Below the pieces are notes generated by a model. It was not told the origin of the DNA and did no database searches. It saw only the letters and a list, made by a program, of their open reading frames with translations. From Membranipora membranacea (lineage: Eukaryota > Bryozoa > Gymnolaemata > Cheilostomatida > Membraniporidae): a stretch of 64,000 nucleotides of DNA. This document shows, in pieces, positions 10,220-24,089 of this stretch (its first letter is position 1; each line of letters begins with the position of its first letter). The position numbers were made by a program, and so were the translations under genes. The DNA is taken from assembly GCA_914767715.1 (NCBI GenBank), contig OU612065.1, positions 15,624,001 through 15,688,000 on the forward strand, read 5' to 3'.

Positions 10220-13200
10220 ATTTGGCCATGATGCGGATGAAGAGGCGTTACCAGTACTTGCTTAGAATGAAGAACTCTAAAATAAAAAAGGTAGGATTTT
10301 ATTTTTCACCCATTTCTCTTACTTCTGCAGCTGTGCATTATTATTTAATCAGTGCATCTTCACTGTATCTACATCCTATGCCATAGGCTAGGGAGAGCGG
10401 CATACCAGTTTCCATGGTTAAAATCGCAACCCATACTATAGCCGGTTATGTAATCAAAACGGATATATTCAGGTACTATGTGAACAGGAATGACCAACAA
10501 AATTGAAAAGCTTGATTGTTTCCATAGCTTCAACTACTGAAAAATTGAAACATTGATATCCTAACAATAATGGCAAGTATTTAGCATCTATCCATCGATA
10601 GTTGAACCCTCAAAGACAGAATAGCGGCACCTTCCAGTTGTTGGCACAAAGAAATTCAATAATCTGATATGTAAACAAGTAAATAATAATCAAGGCCCAA
10701 AACCCTGGGACTCAAAGAATAAAGATTGTATCACTGCTACAAATAGACAAGCTACTGAAATCATTTCTTTTCTGACTTAACTCCTTTCATTTCATTGTTC
10801 CTGAGCCAGCCTGATTATTGTAAGAATTACATAATTTAATTAAAGCAAAGATCGGAACTAAATATTCATCTCTTTTATTGTCTCATTATCTTTATGATGG
10901 GCACAATCTGTGGGGTTTATCAAACTGTGCCAGGGGGGCCTTTCAATTAGAAAGAGTGATCCTTTACTAAAGCAGTTATCACTATCACATTGCTCAAAAT
11001 TATCACTCACTTGGTGTTTCAATTAGAGAAAATCGCTCCCAAATCGCTCACTCAGAATGTATATAGTTCCATCAAGTGACTGAGCGATCTGAAAGCGAGA
11101 CCCCTAGCTTTGCGATAAGATTGCGATTTTGGCTGTTTCTAATTGAAAGACCCCCCAGGATAGCTGGTTGTAGCATTCCATTATCAACCTCTTTCCCCAC
11201 ACCTCTTTTCCACAGAGTTTGTATTTATTTTGCCACTTGATATAACCAGCTTTCAAAAGGCCATCATGAATAATATACAAGAAGAGATAATGAGCAAAGC
11301 TAGAATTTCAAGCTCTATTTTCTCTTTACTAGCTCAGGTTTTCTAGCTGGTCTGTGGTCTTGCGATGAGCTGAAAACTTGTCCATCTACAGTAAGCTAAT
11401 ACTAAAGACACTAAATTGATTATTGAAAACAACTGGAGTGAAGTTGGCTCAGGCGTTGTGCTGCGTGGTCTTGTTACTTCGACTGCTACTTGTAGTTCTG
11501 TTCATTTAGCTCTTGCCATTATGGTTCATCCACAAATTCCCAAATCCCTTTATGTTTACATATTTGGCAGCACTATTACGTAATGACTTCTGATATTTGC
11601 AAGGGTTAATTATATAAGCGCATAGTACTTGAACTAGGTAGTCTGAAACCCCCTCCCAGACTCTTGCCTGGGCGGAGAAGGCCGTGGAAACTGTAAAATT
11701 GATAACTAGATAAGATCTTTCCACTCTATCCATGATGATATTAATGATTATACAGTTATGCAGTCCTTTCCTCCTCGGAGCGTGTTTTATAATGGTAGCC
11801 AGATGATATCACTTGAGTTATCGATGCTTTTTCCATATGGTCCATAATATTGTGTTTCGTGCAGCAGTTCTGACATGTTTCATTGTGAGAAGAAGCTTGC
11901 AATGTAAAGCAGTTATGCCATTTATTGGGATACTGACGACATCCCACATCTGCCCCACACTCATTTTAAAACATCGCTATAGAAGGCAATCTCAAACTCT
12001 GACGCAAATTCAACATTACATATCACAATAGGGATGTGAAATACCCTGGGTAGGCTGTCATATCGGGGGTGGGTGGGTGGGGAGGCTGTCGACCCGACAG
12101 GTGTGAAAGTTGTCGAAAAAGTGCATCGGGTGTGATTGAGTACTACATATCAGTTTTTTTAATATTCTATGTCTAGCTCCTTGATGAGGTTATACCATTA
12201 CCATAGACTTATCATATATAATATCATGTATATATTGTAGGTTCATCGTAGATTTAATAATGTGTTACATAATATAACATGTTACATAATAATATCAATT
12301 AGTAGCCTCACATGAATGATTGTTATGACCTATCCACAGTGCCATATAACCTGGCGTGGGGAAATTAATGAAATCTTTCAAACACTTCTCAGCTTGTGAC
12401 TAGGCTAGGAAGGCATATAAAGACAGTATTCATCCTTAGGCACACAAGATGTATAGTCATTCTACCACATGGTATACTCATCTGATATTTTATGTTATTT
12501 TTATGCGTTGCACTCAGAATTTCCAGGAGGCTTGCCAAGCCTCTGAAACTCTGCTATTTACATGTAATGACCGATAGACTTCTTGCACTCCAGGAGAGGA
12601 AGTTCATAGATATAATCCTATAATATTTTTATGGCTATTTCGCTGACTGCTAACTGATTGTCCTCCTAGTGTAAACTCATGTGACCACGTAATAGTTTCC
12701 TTTTTGCACCACACAACGATAGGTATGCTGTCAGAGTTTGGGAGACCCAAACAAGTGTATTCTCTCTTATTTCTCCTGCTATTATGCTATTTATGTTTAT
12801 GTTGTTTACAGATGTCTTTAGAAAGGAGAGATTTTATGAGGGAAAAGAAGAGAATGTTTGATGTGATGTTAGGAGTGATCCCTGCTGGTATTCTGGACTT
12901 CTCTGCCTATATGAATCACCCAGGTACCTAATGACAATGTTCGGATTAATTCATATTTCATGTGAGGTTTTATACCCTAGAGAAAAAAACATTGGCTAGA
13001 GTGTAACTAGCTACTCTGTGGATGACTTTGTGGATTCTAGCATCAACCTTATCTAGCTAAGGTGGTAGCTGACACAAATTTAACAGGGTCAGTAATTGTT
13101 AGCTAACAATAGATTTCACTTATTTAAACACGTGCCAAAAGGCGGACTTTCCTTTCTGCCAATACTTCAATAACAGGTCTACCTCTATAAGGTTACTTGT

Positions 13201-16200
13201 ACACATGCATATACATATAAGATAAGAAACAACATAGAAAGTCTTTCAAAGACGCTAACCATCTGAATTTTCAAAACATAAGTGACCTTGATAGTATTAG
13301 AGATAAACGAACCTAAAACCTGATACTGATCCCCAAGCTTCCATCAGAAAGTTACAGGACAATTAATTACAGGTGTTCTTGGGGGAAAGACAGCTTTTTA
13401 CGCAACATGATTTTAACCAATGAACTAAACCTAAAGGTTTAGTTCATTGTTTTAACCATCCATAATATTCTATAAACCCAATCCACAGCTTTTCTTATGT
13501 ACTTTTTTTTTCTATGCTCTATGTGAACAGCAGTGTATTAAAGACTCCAGAAGGACCACAGCAGTACATAGTGGTAGCTTATTAGGTTGGCACAGCACTA
13601 GGCCCCATGAATACCTCATATCTCTTGGATGAGAAGGGAGGACAATTTCTAACCCTATACATAATTTTTACCCAGAAGTGCTCGGAATTTTCTAAACGTG
13701 AAAACATTGCATACTTCCTACAGAACTAGCTGCCAGACTATATATCGCTGTGGTCCTTCCGAAGTATTTAAAAAATGAATTTTGCAATATACTTGTATGT
13801 GAGTGGCAAATAAACCAATCAATCAATCTGTATCTCCCTATGCAAAGTGTCTTTTTTTATCTCTTCTTTGTGTACACTGTTGTTCTATTTTAAGATGAAC
13901 GGATAAAAGCACTAGTCTCAGAGGTGGCGAGTTTGAGCGAGACGCTCACACTGAAAAATGAAATCATAGAAGGACTGTTCGAAAAAAGGGGGGAGACTTG
14001 GTCCCGGTCCTTCAACTTTCAAGGTATTATAGCAAAGATAACTGTTGATCACGCTTTATCTTGTGAGCCGTAGTGTTACATCATGATTATCAGTTACAAA
14101 ATACCAGTATCTCATCCACTATATAATTAATTTAAAATCCCGGTCAGAAGAAGTATTCCTAGCCCGTATCGATAAACTTTGTCTAGACAGGCTGAGGTAT
14201 TCCACAACGTGATTGAGTTAAACTGAAAAAACTGAAAATGATTGATTCTCTGGGTGCTAGATTAATTGCCAGTTAATCGGTTAAAGCATTTTCTGTTGCT
14301 GTTACATTGTGAATATGATTAGTTTTCACCACACACAAGGCCCCTTCTGTTCGTATCTGGCCCTGACACGCTTTTTTGGTAAACCAATCCTGTCAAGGCT
14401 TTATTCCTTGAAACTTGGCTTCGGTGTCAGATGAGATATAAACTATCAGTGATCTGCACACCATTTATTCTTCTCATCGCTTTGCAGAAACTAAGAATGT
14501 GTCTGACGCTTCTACATCAACCTGTGATCTGCGCACAAGTGATACCGACTCCAGGACATCCAAAGCCTCAGTGCAGGTAATATACTATACTAGGCCATGT
14601 TTTCTTTGCCCTACCTGCTACAACACGCTGTCAAATTTGGTTCTGCAAACTAGATCAGCGCTGCTTGGTGATAATAAATTTGTCATCAGAATTTCATTAT
14701 ACACACCCACTACCTTTTTATTACTAGAACATGGTTCCCTCCCATGTATTTTTGGTAAAGTGCAGTGTAATAATTTCTAAGATAATAGAGTGGGTTTTTG
14801 CTGGCATTTCCTCCATTTTATAGTAGAAGTTGGAAAACCCCAAGATTACCTAGGCAAAGGTAAATTTGTATGGGATTATTACCTGATGTAAAACACAGCT
14901 TTTAATCACCCGAAACAATCCCATATAGATTTATATGATGTTCCCTTACACCCTGCATAGCAGAATTATGAAGATCTTGCATTTACAGTCCAGAAAGCTT
15001 GAAGGGACTCCAAATCTCAATTGGGCTATTTTATAAAATACTTCCCACCTAGACTTGTCTGGTGGCAGAGATTACTATATTAATATAACTATTCACAGTC
15101 TCTTGTTTGTTACTCTCAACCTGTACCACTCCAATATCATACTTAGTTGCAACAGATAATTTATGATTTATATTGCATTATCACTATGGCCAATTTTGCG
15201 AAATAGTAATGTTGAGTTGTCTTCTCTTAGCACCACAGTATCGATGATGAAGATATGGTTGAAAAATACCAGCGGCGCAATCGTGATCTCACAACTCATA
15301 TGAAATGTCTGCAAGCAAAAATTGACAAGCTGAAGAAACTGGAGAAAAGTGTGAACATTTTGAAGGGCTGTCAAAACAGGCTCTCAGAGATGAAAGATAC
15401 AGAAACACGAGTCAAAGACCAAATAGAATCAGCTCTTAACTTGCCAGGTACATCAAACTGTTTTTCTAAATGGATTGCAAAACTCACTGCTTAAATATTG
15501 TTACTGGGTTGGCTTCAACAATCGGTTCAACCTCGAAGCTTGCCACAGTCTATGATAAATATAATATTATCCCCTTTGTTTCTGCAGATAAAGTTATGGA
15601 GTGAAAGATATAATATCACTGGCATACATGTTTAATTTATAGATGACACGTAGATAGCATCCAATTAATTTTGTCTTTGCTGACAATATTAAGTCTTTTT
15701 CCTTCTTTTTACTCCTAATAATAAACATTCATGTTAAGTCGATGAAATGTATTAGAAAAAGATAATGAGACCATGCAATCCATAAATAACACAGATATAA
15801 AATAATCAAGTATATTTCTGACATATATTATTATTTGAGAGTCTGTTGTATTGAATTTACAGGATGTATAGTCTATGTTGACTGAATAGTCTATGATGCC
15901 TAGTTACGTTTCAGTAATTGCAAACTACAGAACATTAATATTATCAAACTTACGATTTTAACCAACATTTTTTAACCAACGTTTTAACCAACATCTATAT
16001 TTCATTTCTTGTGCAGATTTTGTCAGGGATAACGAGAGTTTGCCAAGTTTAGTTCAAATGTTGGTTGACTACAAGAGGACTGAACTTCATGGAACCAAAC
16101 GGAAAAGTAAGATTATCACTTTGGACCAAAAAATTTGTGATTATTACACGTCCTGCTGTCTCAGCCAAGAGTAACTCAAATGGTTCACAAACACATATAC

Positions 16201-17097
16201 AAGGAGTTCTTTAGTTAAATGCTGAGGAACTCCTAGAGTCACTGCCATAAAACCAATCCATATATTTAGTCTCCTAAGAATTGACCATTATTGAATTCGT
16301 ATGAAATTATCAGAGCATACCGAGATACTGGTCTGAGGCTGATGGCCTCTCGTCCGTAGTATCCATCAGGGTTCAAGCACTCGCAAATTTCCAGGCAAAA
16401 TATTGAATTTGGTATGCAGAACAACAATTCTTTTGTTCTTGCAGTAGCAGGCTGCAGAGGAAAAGCCAACACAGCCCTATATGAGCTCGAAAACGCTAAC
16501 ATTGAGCTGAAGCGATGCGAGTTGATGGGTGAACAGCTGACAACCAAAGCTTTTCGCTATTATCTCACGCCAGTTTTTGAAAATATTGAACATATGGCAA
16601 TGATGTTAAAAGATAGGAGTGAGTCACCTCCGGTTTTGCCCAGAACCAGCTGCATTCCAGTTCAGTATACACTAAACCAAGTGAACCCCGCCTCAACCCC
16701 TAAGTCAACAAACCTAATAGGCTCATCTAGATGCAAGACTGAAAAGCTCGACAAGCAGATTTCACAGGAAACTCTCCCCCTGCCTGCTCGGAGTACTGAA
16801 AATCTATATCAATCAAAAGGAGTGAACAAGAAAATACAGCACAATCCGAAAAAACTTAAAAACAATCACAATACCAAGAAATTGCCAACAACTAAGCGCC
16901 AAAGCTCCAGTAAGATTCCTTTGTCTAAAACCAGGCTGCGTCAGTATGATAAACAACCTGTGAAAGAGCGCACAAAAAATTTACCTCAATCAACTTCACA
17001 GGCCATACCTACTAATCAAACAAAAACTAAAGTTGGTGTAAAAACGCACAAGCAGATAATGCCTACTCTAAAGAACTTTCCATGGTTTGATTCTTAA
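10220..17097 (+). CDS. Coiled-coil gene A, paralogue of gene B at 40.7-45.3 kb
   Basis: Exons: 10220-10290 (possible start ATG 10228, adding 21 basic residues), 12812-12923, 13895-14023, 14488-14576, 15231-15447, 16017-16106, 16445-17097 (stop TAA). From the ATG at 12812 it encodes 429 aa; phases agree at every junction. The first conserved exon has an LDFS motif. Next come a predicted helix (EVASLSETLTLKNEI), an acidic Ser/Thr linker, a coiled coil starting at KYQRRNRDL, and a helical block with LTTKAFRYYLTPVFENIE. The last 130 residues form a basic, Lys/Thr/Gln-rich tail with no predicted fold. I do not recognise the family. Gene B has the same exon order, matching phases and aligned motifs. 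The tail is unique to A. The 10220 exon starts after an acceptor, so an upstream non-coding exon is likely. Confidence 0.75.
10931..11158. mobile_element. MITE-like element with about 23-bp terminal inverted repeats
   Basis: The left end CAGGGGGGCCTTTCAATTAG and the right end, ending AATTGAAAGACCCCCCAG, are inverted copies with two mismatches. A partial third copy of TTTCAATTAGA lies inside. It is about 228 bp, non-coding, and sits in intron 1 of gene A. I see no clear target-site duplication. Confidence 0.55.
13411..13456. mobile_element. Tiny palindromic insertion, 32 bp, with 7-bp direct repeats
   Basis: Element 13418-13449 has perfect 15-bp arms (CAATGAACTAAACCT and complement) around AA. 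TTTTAAC flanks it at 13411-13417 and 13450-13456. It lies in an intron of gene A. Confidence 0.65.
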
Positions 17098-17958
17098 TTA
17101 AGATATATTGGAACTTAACCTGTTATAGTCTGTGATTTAAGTCTTCATTGTTTTATTTTTGCCGTCATGCTTGCACCATTATTATTTAGAAATCTGTTTG
17201 GTTTACAACTTTGCACTCTAATATTAATACTGCATGAGTAGATATATATTTCACCAGGAGAACTAGTTCGAGAAATTCCTTCCACTAAATAACCTACCTA
17301 GAACTTTTATCCACAGGTTGTCTTTTTCACCAGAGAGTATGGTACAATCTCTCTTATGTCACATTTGTCACATATAGTTTTATTTTTGATTAATTTCATT
17401 GTCAATGTCAACATATTGTTTATATATATGTAAATTTAGTATGTGTGGTTTTTGTGCTCTAAATTAAAGCCCTACTATAACTCCTATATCTCTAAACTTA
17501 TGAAACAGAGCTTAAATGTGGGTATTCAGATAAAATATCAGTCATGGGCCAGTCATAAAGCCCAGTGGGCTAAATGATAAATGATTAACAGGCAGAAGTA
17601 AATTGCACGCATAAGAATATCATTGTATGTTGCATGTAGACTACACCATAGACTAAATTGCCATTACAGCACCCTCCCTGATACCATAAAGCTGGAATGC
17701 CATATAATAGTATAAGACTTGGGAGTTGTCTTCATCCACTTCAATGTATGATAACTCCGCCTTTAGGCTATTATAAATATACTTCTAACACGGAGGGTGT
17801 CCCATCCTTCCTGTTTCTATAGTATTCCTGCTACTTAAGGACGGAACCGATGCAAGAAAAATGTCACAAAGTGGGAAAAATGCCGCTAAAAAATATGACA
17901 TTACACATGTACCACTGTCATGAGTGTAATTATGTGGAGTCTACCTATCAAACAATTC
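17098..17958. other. Convergent 3' region of gene A and the lipase
   Basis: AT-rich, with no coding signal. ATTAAA near 17462 may be the poly(A) signal of gene A. Half-copies of the CCCTCCCTG motif occur near 17670 without flanking repeats. Confidence 0.4.
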
Positions 17959-20900
17959 CTATTTTAAACTGTCCAATATAGCTACTACAAGCCCGGCTAA
18001 TTTTGTCGGAAGGTTTGTAGCTGTGGCAAAGTCACCATGGTTCCAGTCAGGGATGTAGACATCATTCACCAGGTTGGGCAGGTTTTGGCGCAAATACTCA
18101 ACATCCTGTTAAAAAAAGAGGTCAGTTTCTATTTCTTTGTGATTTCTGACTCTAAGGGGCTTATGCAAATATGGGGTACACTGCTTTTAATAAATCTTAA
18201 GCATGTAAATATTACATTTTATTATTCATGTACATGAATATTTATCATATTTTTGATGACATGCACACACAATACTAAGGAGCTCATTGATTGAGGACCT
18301 AGCCAAGGCAATGACTAGTATTTATAATCTTTGGCCAAGGTAAGTAACAATGTTTGGGCTTATACAGAGCGACGCAAAATAAGAATATGAATTCAGATGT
18401 GCTGTTTCATTTCTAATTGGAGCATTATATCTGTCTTGACATTTTGTAATATTTATCAAAACTAATACAGTACCTTAGGATCGGCGAGGGGATCATTCTC
18501 AGCTGAGAATAATGACACAGGCAGATCAACTTCTTTGGCTGTGAGAACCGGTGGCTTTGTTTGGTTGTATCTCTTCATGTTCTCTACAGCTGATCCATAG
18601 TCGTAAAAAGAGCAAATGTTGCTAGTTATCATCTGGATATAGTGGACAATGTTCTGAACTGATGTTCCTTGGGGCAAATGTGCAGCATAAACAGGCAAAC
18701 GTGTCTAAAATAAAAAAAAAGCATCTCTAGAATTTTCTGAATTTCGACCATCTTGTACAAGATTATGCATCAATAAGGAAAATAAATGTGTCAATATGAA
18801 AACTCAACTTGCCTCTAGTGACAATTTTGCTTCTTAAGTTGACCTGGTTCAGCTTCATAGCCGTAACCTGATAGAGGCCTGATCCTGTCACTGGAGGATA
18901 TTACGGATATCTAAGTAGTCTGCCTGTACTTACCTCAAACCCAGTTTACTAAACCAATTTTTGATAACTTTGAATCAGTGTAGCCTTACCTGATTGAAAT
19001 ACTTTCCATCTTTGCCAACGACCAAAAACAAGGCTTCCTCAAATGTAAAGTCAAGCAGTGGGCGATTAAACAACTCGGTCGCCAACCAGGTTGAGAACTG
19101 AAACAAGGACAATGATCATGAGTTATTGCGGAGGACATATTATTTAGATGCTGGTTTTAGCTATGGGGGGGGGGGGGGGTAGGGGCATTAAGTCAAAGAA
19201 CCCGCACTAGAGGTAGTTAGAATAACATGGTTTTTATTTGTACTTTGAAATTGACTTGTGGTCTGTAATTTTGGTTGGGGACAATTCCCACACCTATTAC
19301 CTCCATGGCAGAATGTACTTAATTGGTAAATAGGAATTGTCAAACAAATCTGAGAGTTAATTTGTTCTGCGTGACCTCCAGATGTGAACCTTGATACATC
19401 ATTATATAACTTATACACAATATACCATTACCTTGCCCGATGCTAGAAAAGATCCATTTGTTGCTGTGTCAAAGAAAGTCTGGAAACCATGCTTGAAAGG
19501 CACCAGCATCCGGAACATACCCTTAACTCCTCCAAGATGGAATATCGGCGCTAGCGCTATTAAATGGGAGACCTGGGGTGATAAAGTTAGATCACAAATG
19601 GCAGAATAGATCACTTTTAGATGTAAGTGGTGAGAGAAAAATAAATTGGCAAATAAAAAATTAAACACCCTTTCCTTGTATAGACCCTGTTTTCGAATGT
19701 TTGAGTTACTTTGGAACAATACAAATGAAAATAAAAAAATAATTCTAAAATTAATATATTACATATATATAATTGATACGTAGATCACAATGGATCACCT
19801 ATTGCAGTCAGTTGAGGCAGTACATGAACAGAATTTTTCCCAAGAACAAACAGCTAAAAGGCACATTGTATTGTGAATCTTCAAGGTCAGTAAAAGTTCA
19901 AATCAAATCCTGACGATGCTGAACAGTGCTGCAAGGTATATAATTATGTGCCTGTAGAGTGTAGAACTAGTCTTATCTCAAAAGTTCCTATTTCTGTTTT
20001 GAGAAAAGGATCTTTTAGATGAAGCTACCAATAAACTCATTGGTAAAATAAGTATACTTCATTTAACCATATATGTATCATCATTAGAGCACTCTGTCCA
20101 TCTGCCTCTCACCTTCTTTGTTTTGGTGATTGCGGAATATGCAAAGGTTGTCAGCGTGCCCTGAGAATGACCTATGATAGGAATAGAGTCTGCTCCAGTG
20201 GCTTCTAATACAAAGTCAATAAATGCTGGAACATCGTACAGAGCCATTTGCTGCCAGCTGTAAAAACAAACAAGACAAATGAGAGCCTTGTATGGCCTCT
20301 GAACTGAACATGTCCCATTATTTCTAGGTTAGAACGCAAATTCAACTATGTACTATATATATTTACATAATTAATATGTTCTGATCATTTTAATTCTAAA
20401 TCTCAAAGAAATTGAACAAAAAATGAAAAAAAGTCCAGTTAGCTCCATGGTCTATGGGTATCATAGGTTAGCTTGTCCAGGTAACTAGTTGCTTATTTAT
20501 TATGCATCGACATCTTTAGAATGTCTGCATAAAAAGGAAAGCTCTAGCTAGACGGAAGGTGATGCCCCCTATTTTTCCAGCAGGAGAAATGACTCCAGTC
20601 AGAGACACCTCCGTATCATGCACAGAATTCCATATAATTATAATTGATTATTCATGTTCATGCGGCCCACATAGGATTGACTACCACCTCTAGTCCAATG
20701 CCAACCTGAAATCCCAGAATTCTTTTTGATGATTGTTATATTTCACATGTTTGAGGGAGCTGTTTGTGCCTCGACTATTGCTGATCCAAACATCATAGCC
20801 AGCGTCCACCAAAATAAATGCTAAGCTTGAAGCGGGTGGGTTCATTATCCAGCTGTATCCATCCACACTAAGTCCATGTTGCAGGAGCACAGGCTTGGCC

Positions 20901-21639
20901 GATGTTGGAGGTACACTACCTCTACGTCCATTGATCCTATTTGGATCAAAAATAAATATTCATGCAGAATATCAGCTATTAATTGAATCATATTGATGTT
21001 AATGATTAGACCTCTCCATAGCACTTCCAGAAGGATTTTTTTCCGTCAGTTGAGATCACAAAAGAAATAGGATTCGATGGCTGTGTAATCAATTTGTCAG
21101 CCATAAAGCTAATTTATTCATTTCCAACATATTTTTTTTACTAAAATCATCTTTTTTAGCTCTTTATATTGTCTATGTATAGACGAACCTGTTGAGAGTA
21201 AGAAGATATCCGTCCTTAGTTCTGATTTCATTAGTGAACTCTGTACAGTGGTAGCCATGGTACTTTGCTGTCTGACACTGAAAAATGAGTTTACTGTGGA
21301 TGGGTGGGTAAAAAATTAATATTTTAACTCTGAAAAATATTTTTAAAAAGGCCCATTTTCATTTTGGATGCTTTCAGGGGGCCTAACTCTAAAAAGGTAG
21401 TATTTCTCTATTTTTCTTGCGATTCCCGCAATACAGATATCCTTACTCACAATTTGTGTCAATTTTATGTGTAATTAATTATTCATCTATTCATGCACAA
21501 TAATTCTACTCACAAAATTCATGAAGGTTTCTGGATCAATTGTTGGCTTGGTTTGGGTTTTCTTCCAGCCTCCTTTCCTAAACACTGACGAGGTAGCCAA
21601 GGCTACAAGTGATGTCAAAATAATGTAAGTAAAATGCAT
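17959..21639 (-). CDS. LIPA: Lysosomal acid lipase-like alpha/beta hydrolase, complete
   Basis: Exons, 5' to 3': 21639-21514 (start ATG), 21277-21189, 20936-20706, 20257-20113, 19572-19432, 19097-18990, 18704-18474, 18105-17959 (stop TAG). Coding is 1218 nt, 405 aa, against about 399 aa for human LIPA; all phases agree. Residues 1-18 form a hydrophobic signal peptide. Family marks are DGYLLTLNR, LLQHGL, DAGYDVWISNSRG, and the nucleophile elbow GHSQGT with Ser180. Predicted catalytic partners are Asp351 (NDPLAD) and His380 (WNHGDF). The enzyme should cleave cholesteryl esters or triglycerides in lysosomes or be secreted as a digestive lipase; sequence alone cannot separate these. The gene is an LIPA/LIPF-group member, and the symbol is a family label, not proven orthology. 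Confidence 0.9.
19167..19181. repeat. Poly-G run
   Basis: A run of about 13 G bases within a lipase intron; a slippage-prone tract with no evident role. Confidence 0.6.
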
Positions 21640-21742
21640 CCTGCAGTTGAGGAGTCAAAAGCCTAAATAATGAATGAGCCAACGCTTACAGAGTTGTGTG
21701 GTACCTTCTAATGCCTTATCATTTAAATAAGCAAATTCATTT

Positions 21743-21787
21743 GTATGATTAATGAACTCCCTCTACCCGGGAGTTCATTGGTCTGAT
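21743..21787. mobile_element. Tiny palindromic insertion, 31 bp, with imperfect 7-bp direct repeats
   Basis: Element 21750-21780 has arms AATGAACTCCC/GGGAGTTCATT. It is flanked by GTATGAT (21743-21749) and GTCTGAT (21781-21787), one mismatch. The first base is T rather than C. Confidence 0.55.
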
Positions 21788-22134
21788 GTACATAGACCTG
21801 CCAAGGAAAAAATAATCAGAAAAGTTACACAACAGTCAACAGTTTATCTTTTCTTTTCTTAACTCCTCTATGTCATGGGGTGATAAAGTATGCCTTCTCT
21901 GCTTGAGAGAAAGGATTGATAATGGCTCTGCTTCAACATAACCAGACAAAAATTGCATAACCTTTTGTAACAATAAATGGGACAGCTCAAAACTGGAAGG
22001 TGAGTTATCATGCCTATATGGCCCCATGGTGTGTTAGTGCATAGGCCTTAGCCTTGTCACGCGGCTACTTTACAAAAAATTAGCCTCGTGTCAAGGCTAC
22101 ATGGTCCTACCCTCACAAGTTCAGCAGTACTGTT

Positions 22135-22184
22135 ATGTAAGCAGGGAGGGTGGGAGGGGTATATACCACCCTCCCTGATATAAG
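22135..22184. mobile_element. Tiny palindromic insertion, 36 bp, with imperfect 7-bp direct repeats
   Basis: Element 22142-22177 runs from CAGGGAGGGTGG to CCACCCTCCCTG. It is flanked by ATGTAAG (22135-22141) and ATATAAG (22178-22184). Confidence 0.55.
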
Positions 22185-22422
22185 CCATAAAAATATTCAT
22201 TTTTCTCATCTGTGACCATTCAATTTTATCACCAGTGTTTATTTGATAAGGGAAATGAAAAATAAATCCTGCTAATTTGCTATCATAATCATTTGCAGGA
22301 TGAAAACATTTCAACTCGGGATCGCCATATATATGACTAAAATTTGACAGCTGTTAGCAGAAGTTAGTCTAGGATGATCCATACTCTGTGATGATCAGGA
22401 TATCAGCCGGGGTGCATCCGCT

Positions 22423-22757
22423 ACATTTCGCCAATGTACATTTTGCCAATGCTATGTTTTGCCAACCACAAATCGCCAATCATATTTTGCCAAAGACATT
22501 TCGCCAATCTTATTTTGCCAATCACATTTCGCCAAAGATGTTTTGCCAATCTTATTTTGCCAATCACATTTTGCCAAATACATTTTGCCAATCTCATTTT
22601 GCCAGTCACATTTTGCCAAAGACATTTTGCCAATTTCATTTTGCCAGTCACATTTTGCCAAAGACATTTTGCCAGTCTCATTTTGCCAATCATATTTTGC
22701 CAAAGATATTTTGCCAATCATAAATTGCCAATAACATTTGGTCATCACCCAATTGCC
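22423..22757 (+). repeat. GCCAAT minisatellite element, copy 1
   Basis: About 20 units of 15 bp of the form CATTTTGCCAATCT. Units group loosely by threes (45 bp). A conserved head carries CATTTCGCCAATGTACATTT, then ATGCTATGTTTTGCCAA; the tail is AATTGCCAATAACATTTG. Head, array and tail recur in inverted orientation at 33440-33789, and the head alone recurs at 25640-25690. The 15-bp period keeps several frames open, which explains long open frames on both strands; they are not genes. It is probably the end of, or a whole, non-autonomous mobile element. Confidence 0.75.
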
Positions 22758-24080
22758 AATTAAGGCGTACAAATATTCGTTCCAAAAAGGCTCCATGATG
22801 ATGGTAAGGAATGCGTACCGGGTCAACTGTCTGGATGGGATGAATCCAATTGGTTTTGAGCACTCGCAATCAGCACTTAATGATTGTTCCCTCCTCATGG
22901 TTCTGGTTTTACCATCCTCATCCCTTTTTGCTGTCACCATTACCATTACCGATATCAGCTCCTATATTTTATCCAAAAAATTCAGATTTCAGACTAGATC
23001 GTAAACCGTAAATCTGGTTTTGTATTTGCTATAGTAATGGCATCATATCTATTCTGGAAATTACTCTTTATGTATGTTTATTGTGCTGCTCGTTCATACA
23101 TCAATTAGGAACCTATTGAAATCATTTCAATAATATGTTGAATGCACAAATTTTTGTTTCAATACTTTATTGGAAGAATTTCCATTCTCAAAGAATGTTT
23201 ACAATATTAGCCTTGAAAAGAAAAAAAAATTAAATAGTAGATTGACAGAAAAAATATTATCATGTTATCTGTGAAAAATAATGTTTGGAAGAATGAATTT
23301 TGAATAAACTGACGGCCGTGGTGGCAACCAAGGTTGAAGGTAAGCTGTTTTAACAGGATGCTATAATATTGTTTAAAAGATTATTTGTTGACATAACATT
23401 GACATAACGTGTGAAGTCAATGGTTGCAGGCCAGAGGTCTAGCCTACAGAGGAAAGGAAAATCTATCATTTTTTGTCTGCAACGATTTATTGTATTTAAA
23501 ATAAATGCACTAAAATAGTGAAATAAAATAAAGCAGCGGCATGGTAGGATAAGTCCAGGAATAATGAGGCGACCATGTCAGGACAATGAAGCCTACTTTC
23601 CACAAGGCTAGCCCGGACACGCAGCCTACTTGGCAAGATTCGAACCACACCCCGCAGCGAAGACGCCAAACTCTCACTCAAGGCAAAAGGAGCCACCCCC
23701 TCCTCCCCCTGTTGGTATGAATTCAACAGGTTTGCACCAAGTGGCTGTTACGGCCGGGGTTTTGATTTCTAACTCGCCATTATTATTAAAAAGTAACAAT
23801 TTACGGTATTTAACAATAATTTCAATGGGCACATTTTGATACACAGAAAAGAAAGAGGTCACATAGCTATGTGGGCGGATTTTTGAAGTGAATAGGTGTG
23901 ATTTAGATGACAATATGCAACATGACCATAAAACTCAATACCATAAATTTAATTTGGGTAAAACAATGTGTTATACAATTTGATCATCGTATGAATATCA
24001 TGATATGGTTGTACACAACGCATTAAAAATAGGATGTACTTAAATTTCTGACAAACTTTTAAAACATTTGTTTTCAAAAC
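22758..24080. other. AT-rich stretch without recognised genes
   Basis: No splice-compatible exons. A Pro-run open frame near 23690 and the minus-strand open frame 23913-23674 may be 3' remains of the neighbouring retrotransposon, but nothing confirms this. Confidence 0.3.
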
Positions 24081-24089
24081 TATGCTCTC

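Larger units (their letters stand above)
21640..22422. other. Upstream region of the lipase
   Basis: The lipase promoter should lie just above 21640. Otherwise I see only two tiny palindromic insertions (21750-21780 and 22142-22177). Short open frames are not supported by splice sites. Confidence 0.4.

Noticed and set aside
22388-22946. Long overlapping open frames on both strands, and likewise at 33326-33826
   Set aside because: They are stop-free readings of the 15-bp GCCAAT minisatellite, present on both strands, with no splice context.
23630-23839. Open frame with a proline run
   Set aside because: It lies in a retrotransposon-rich stretch, has no family marks, and overlaps a glycine-run frame on the other strand.
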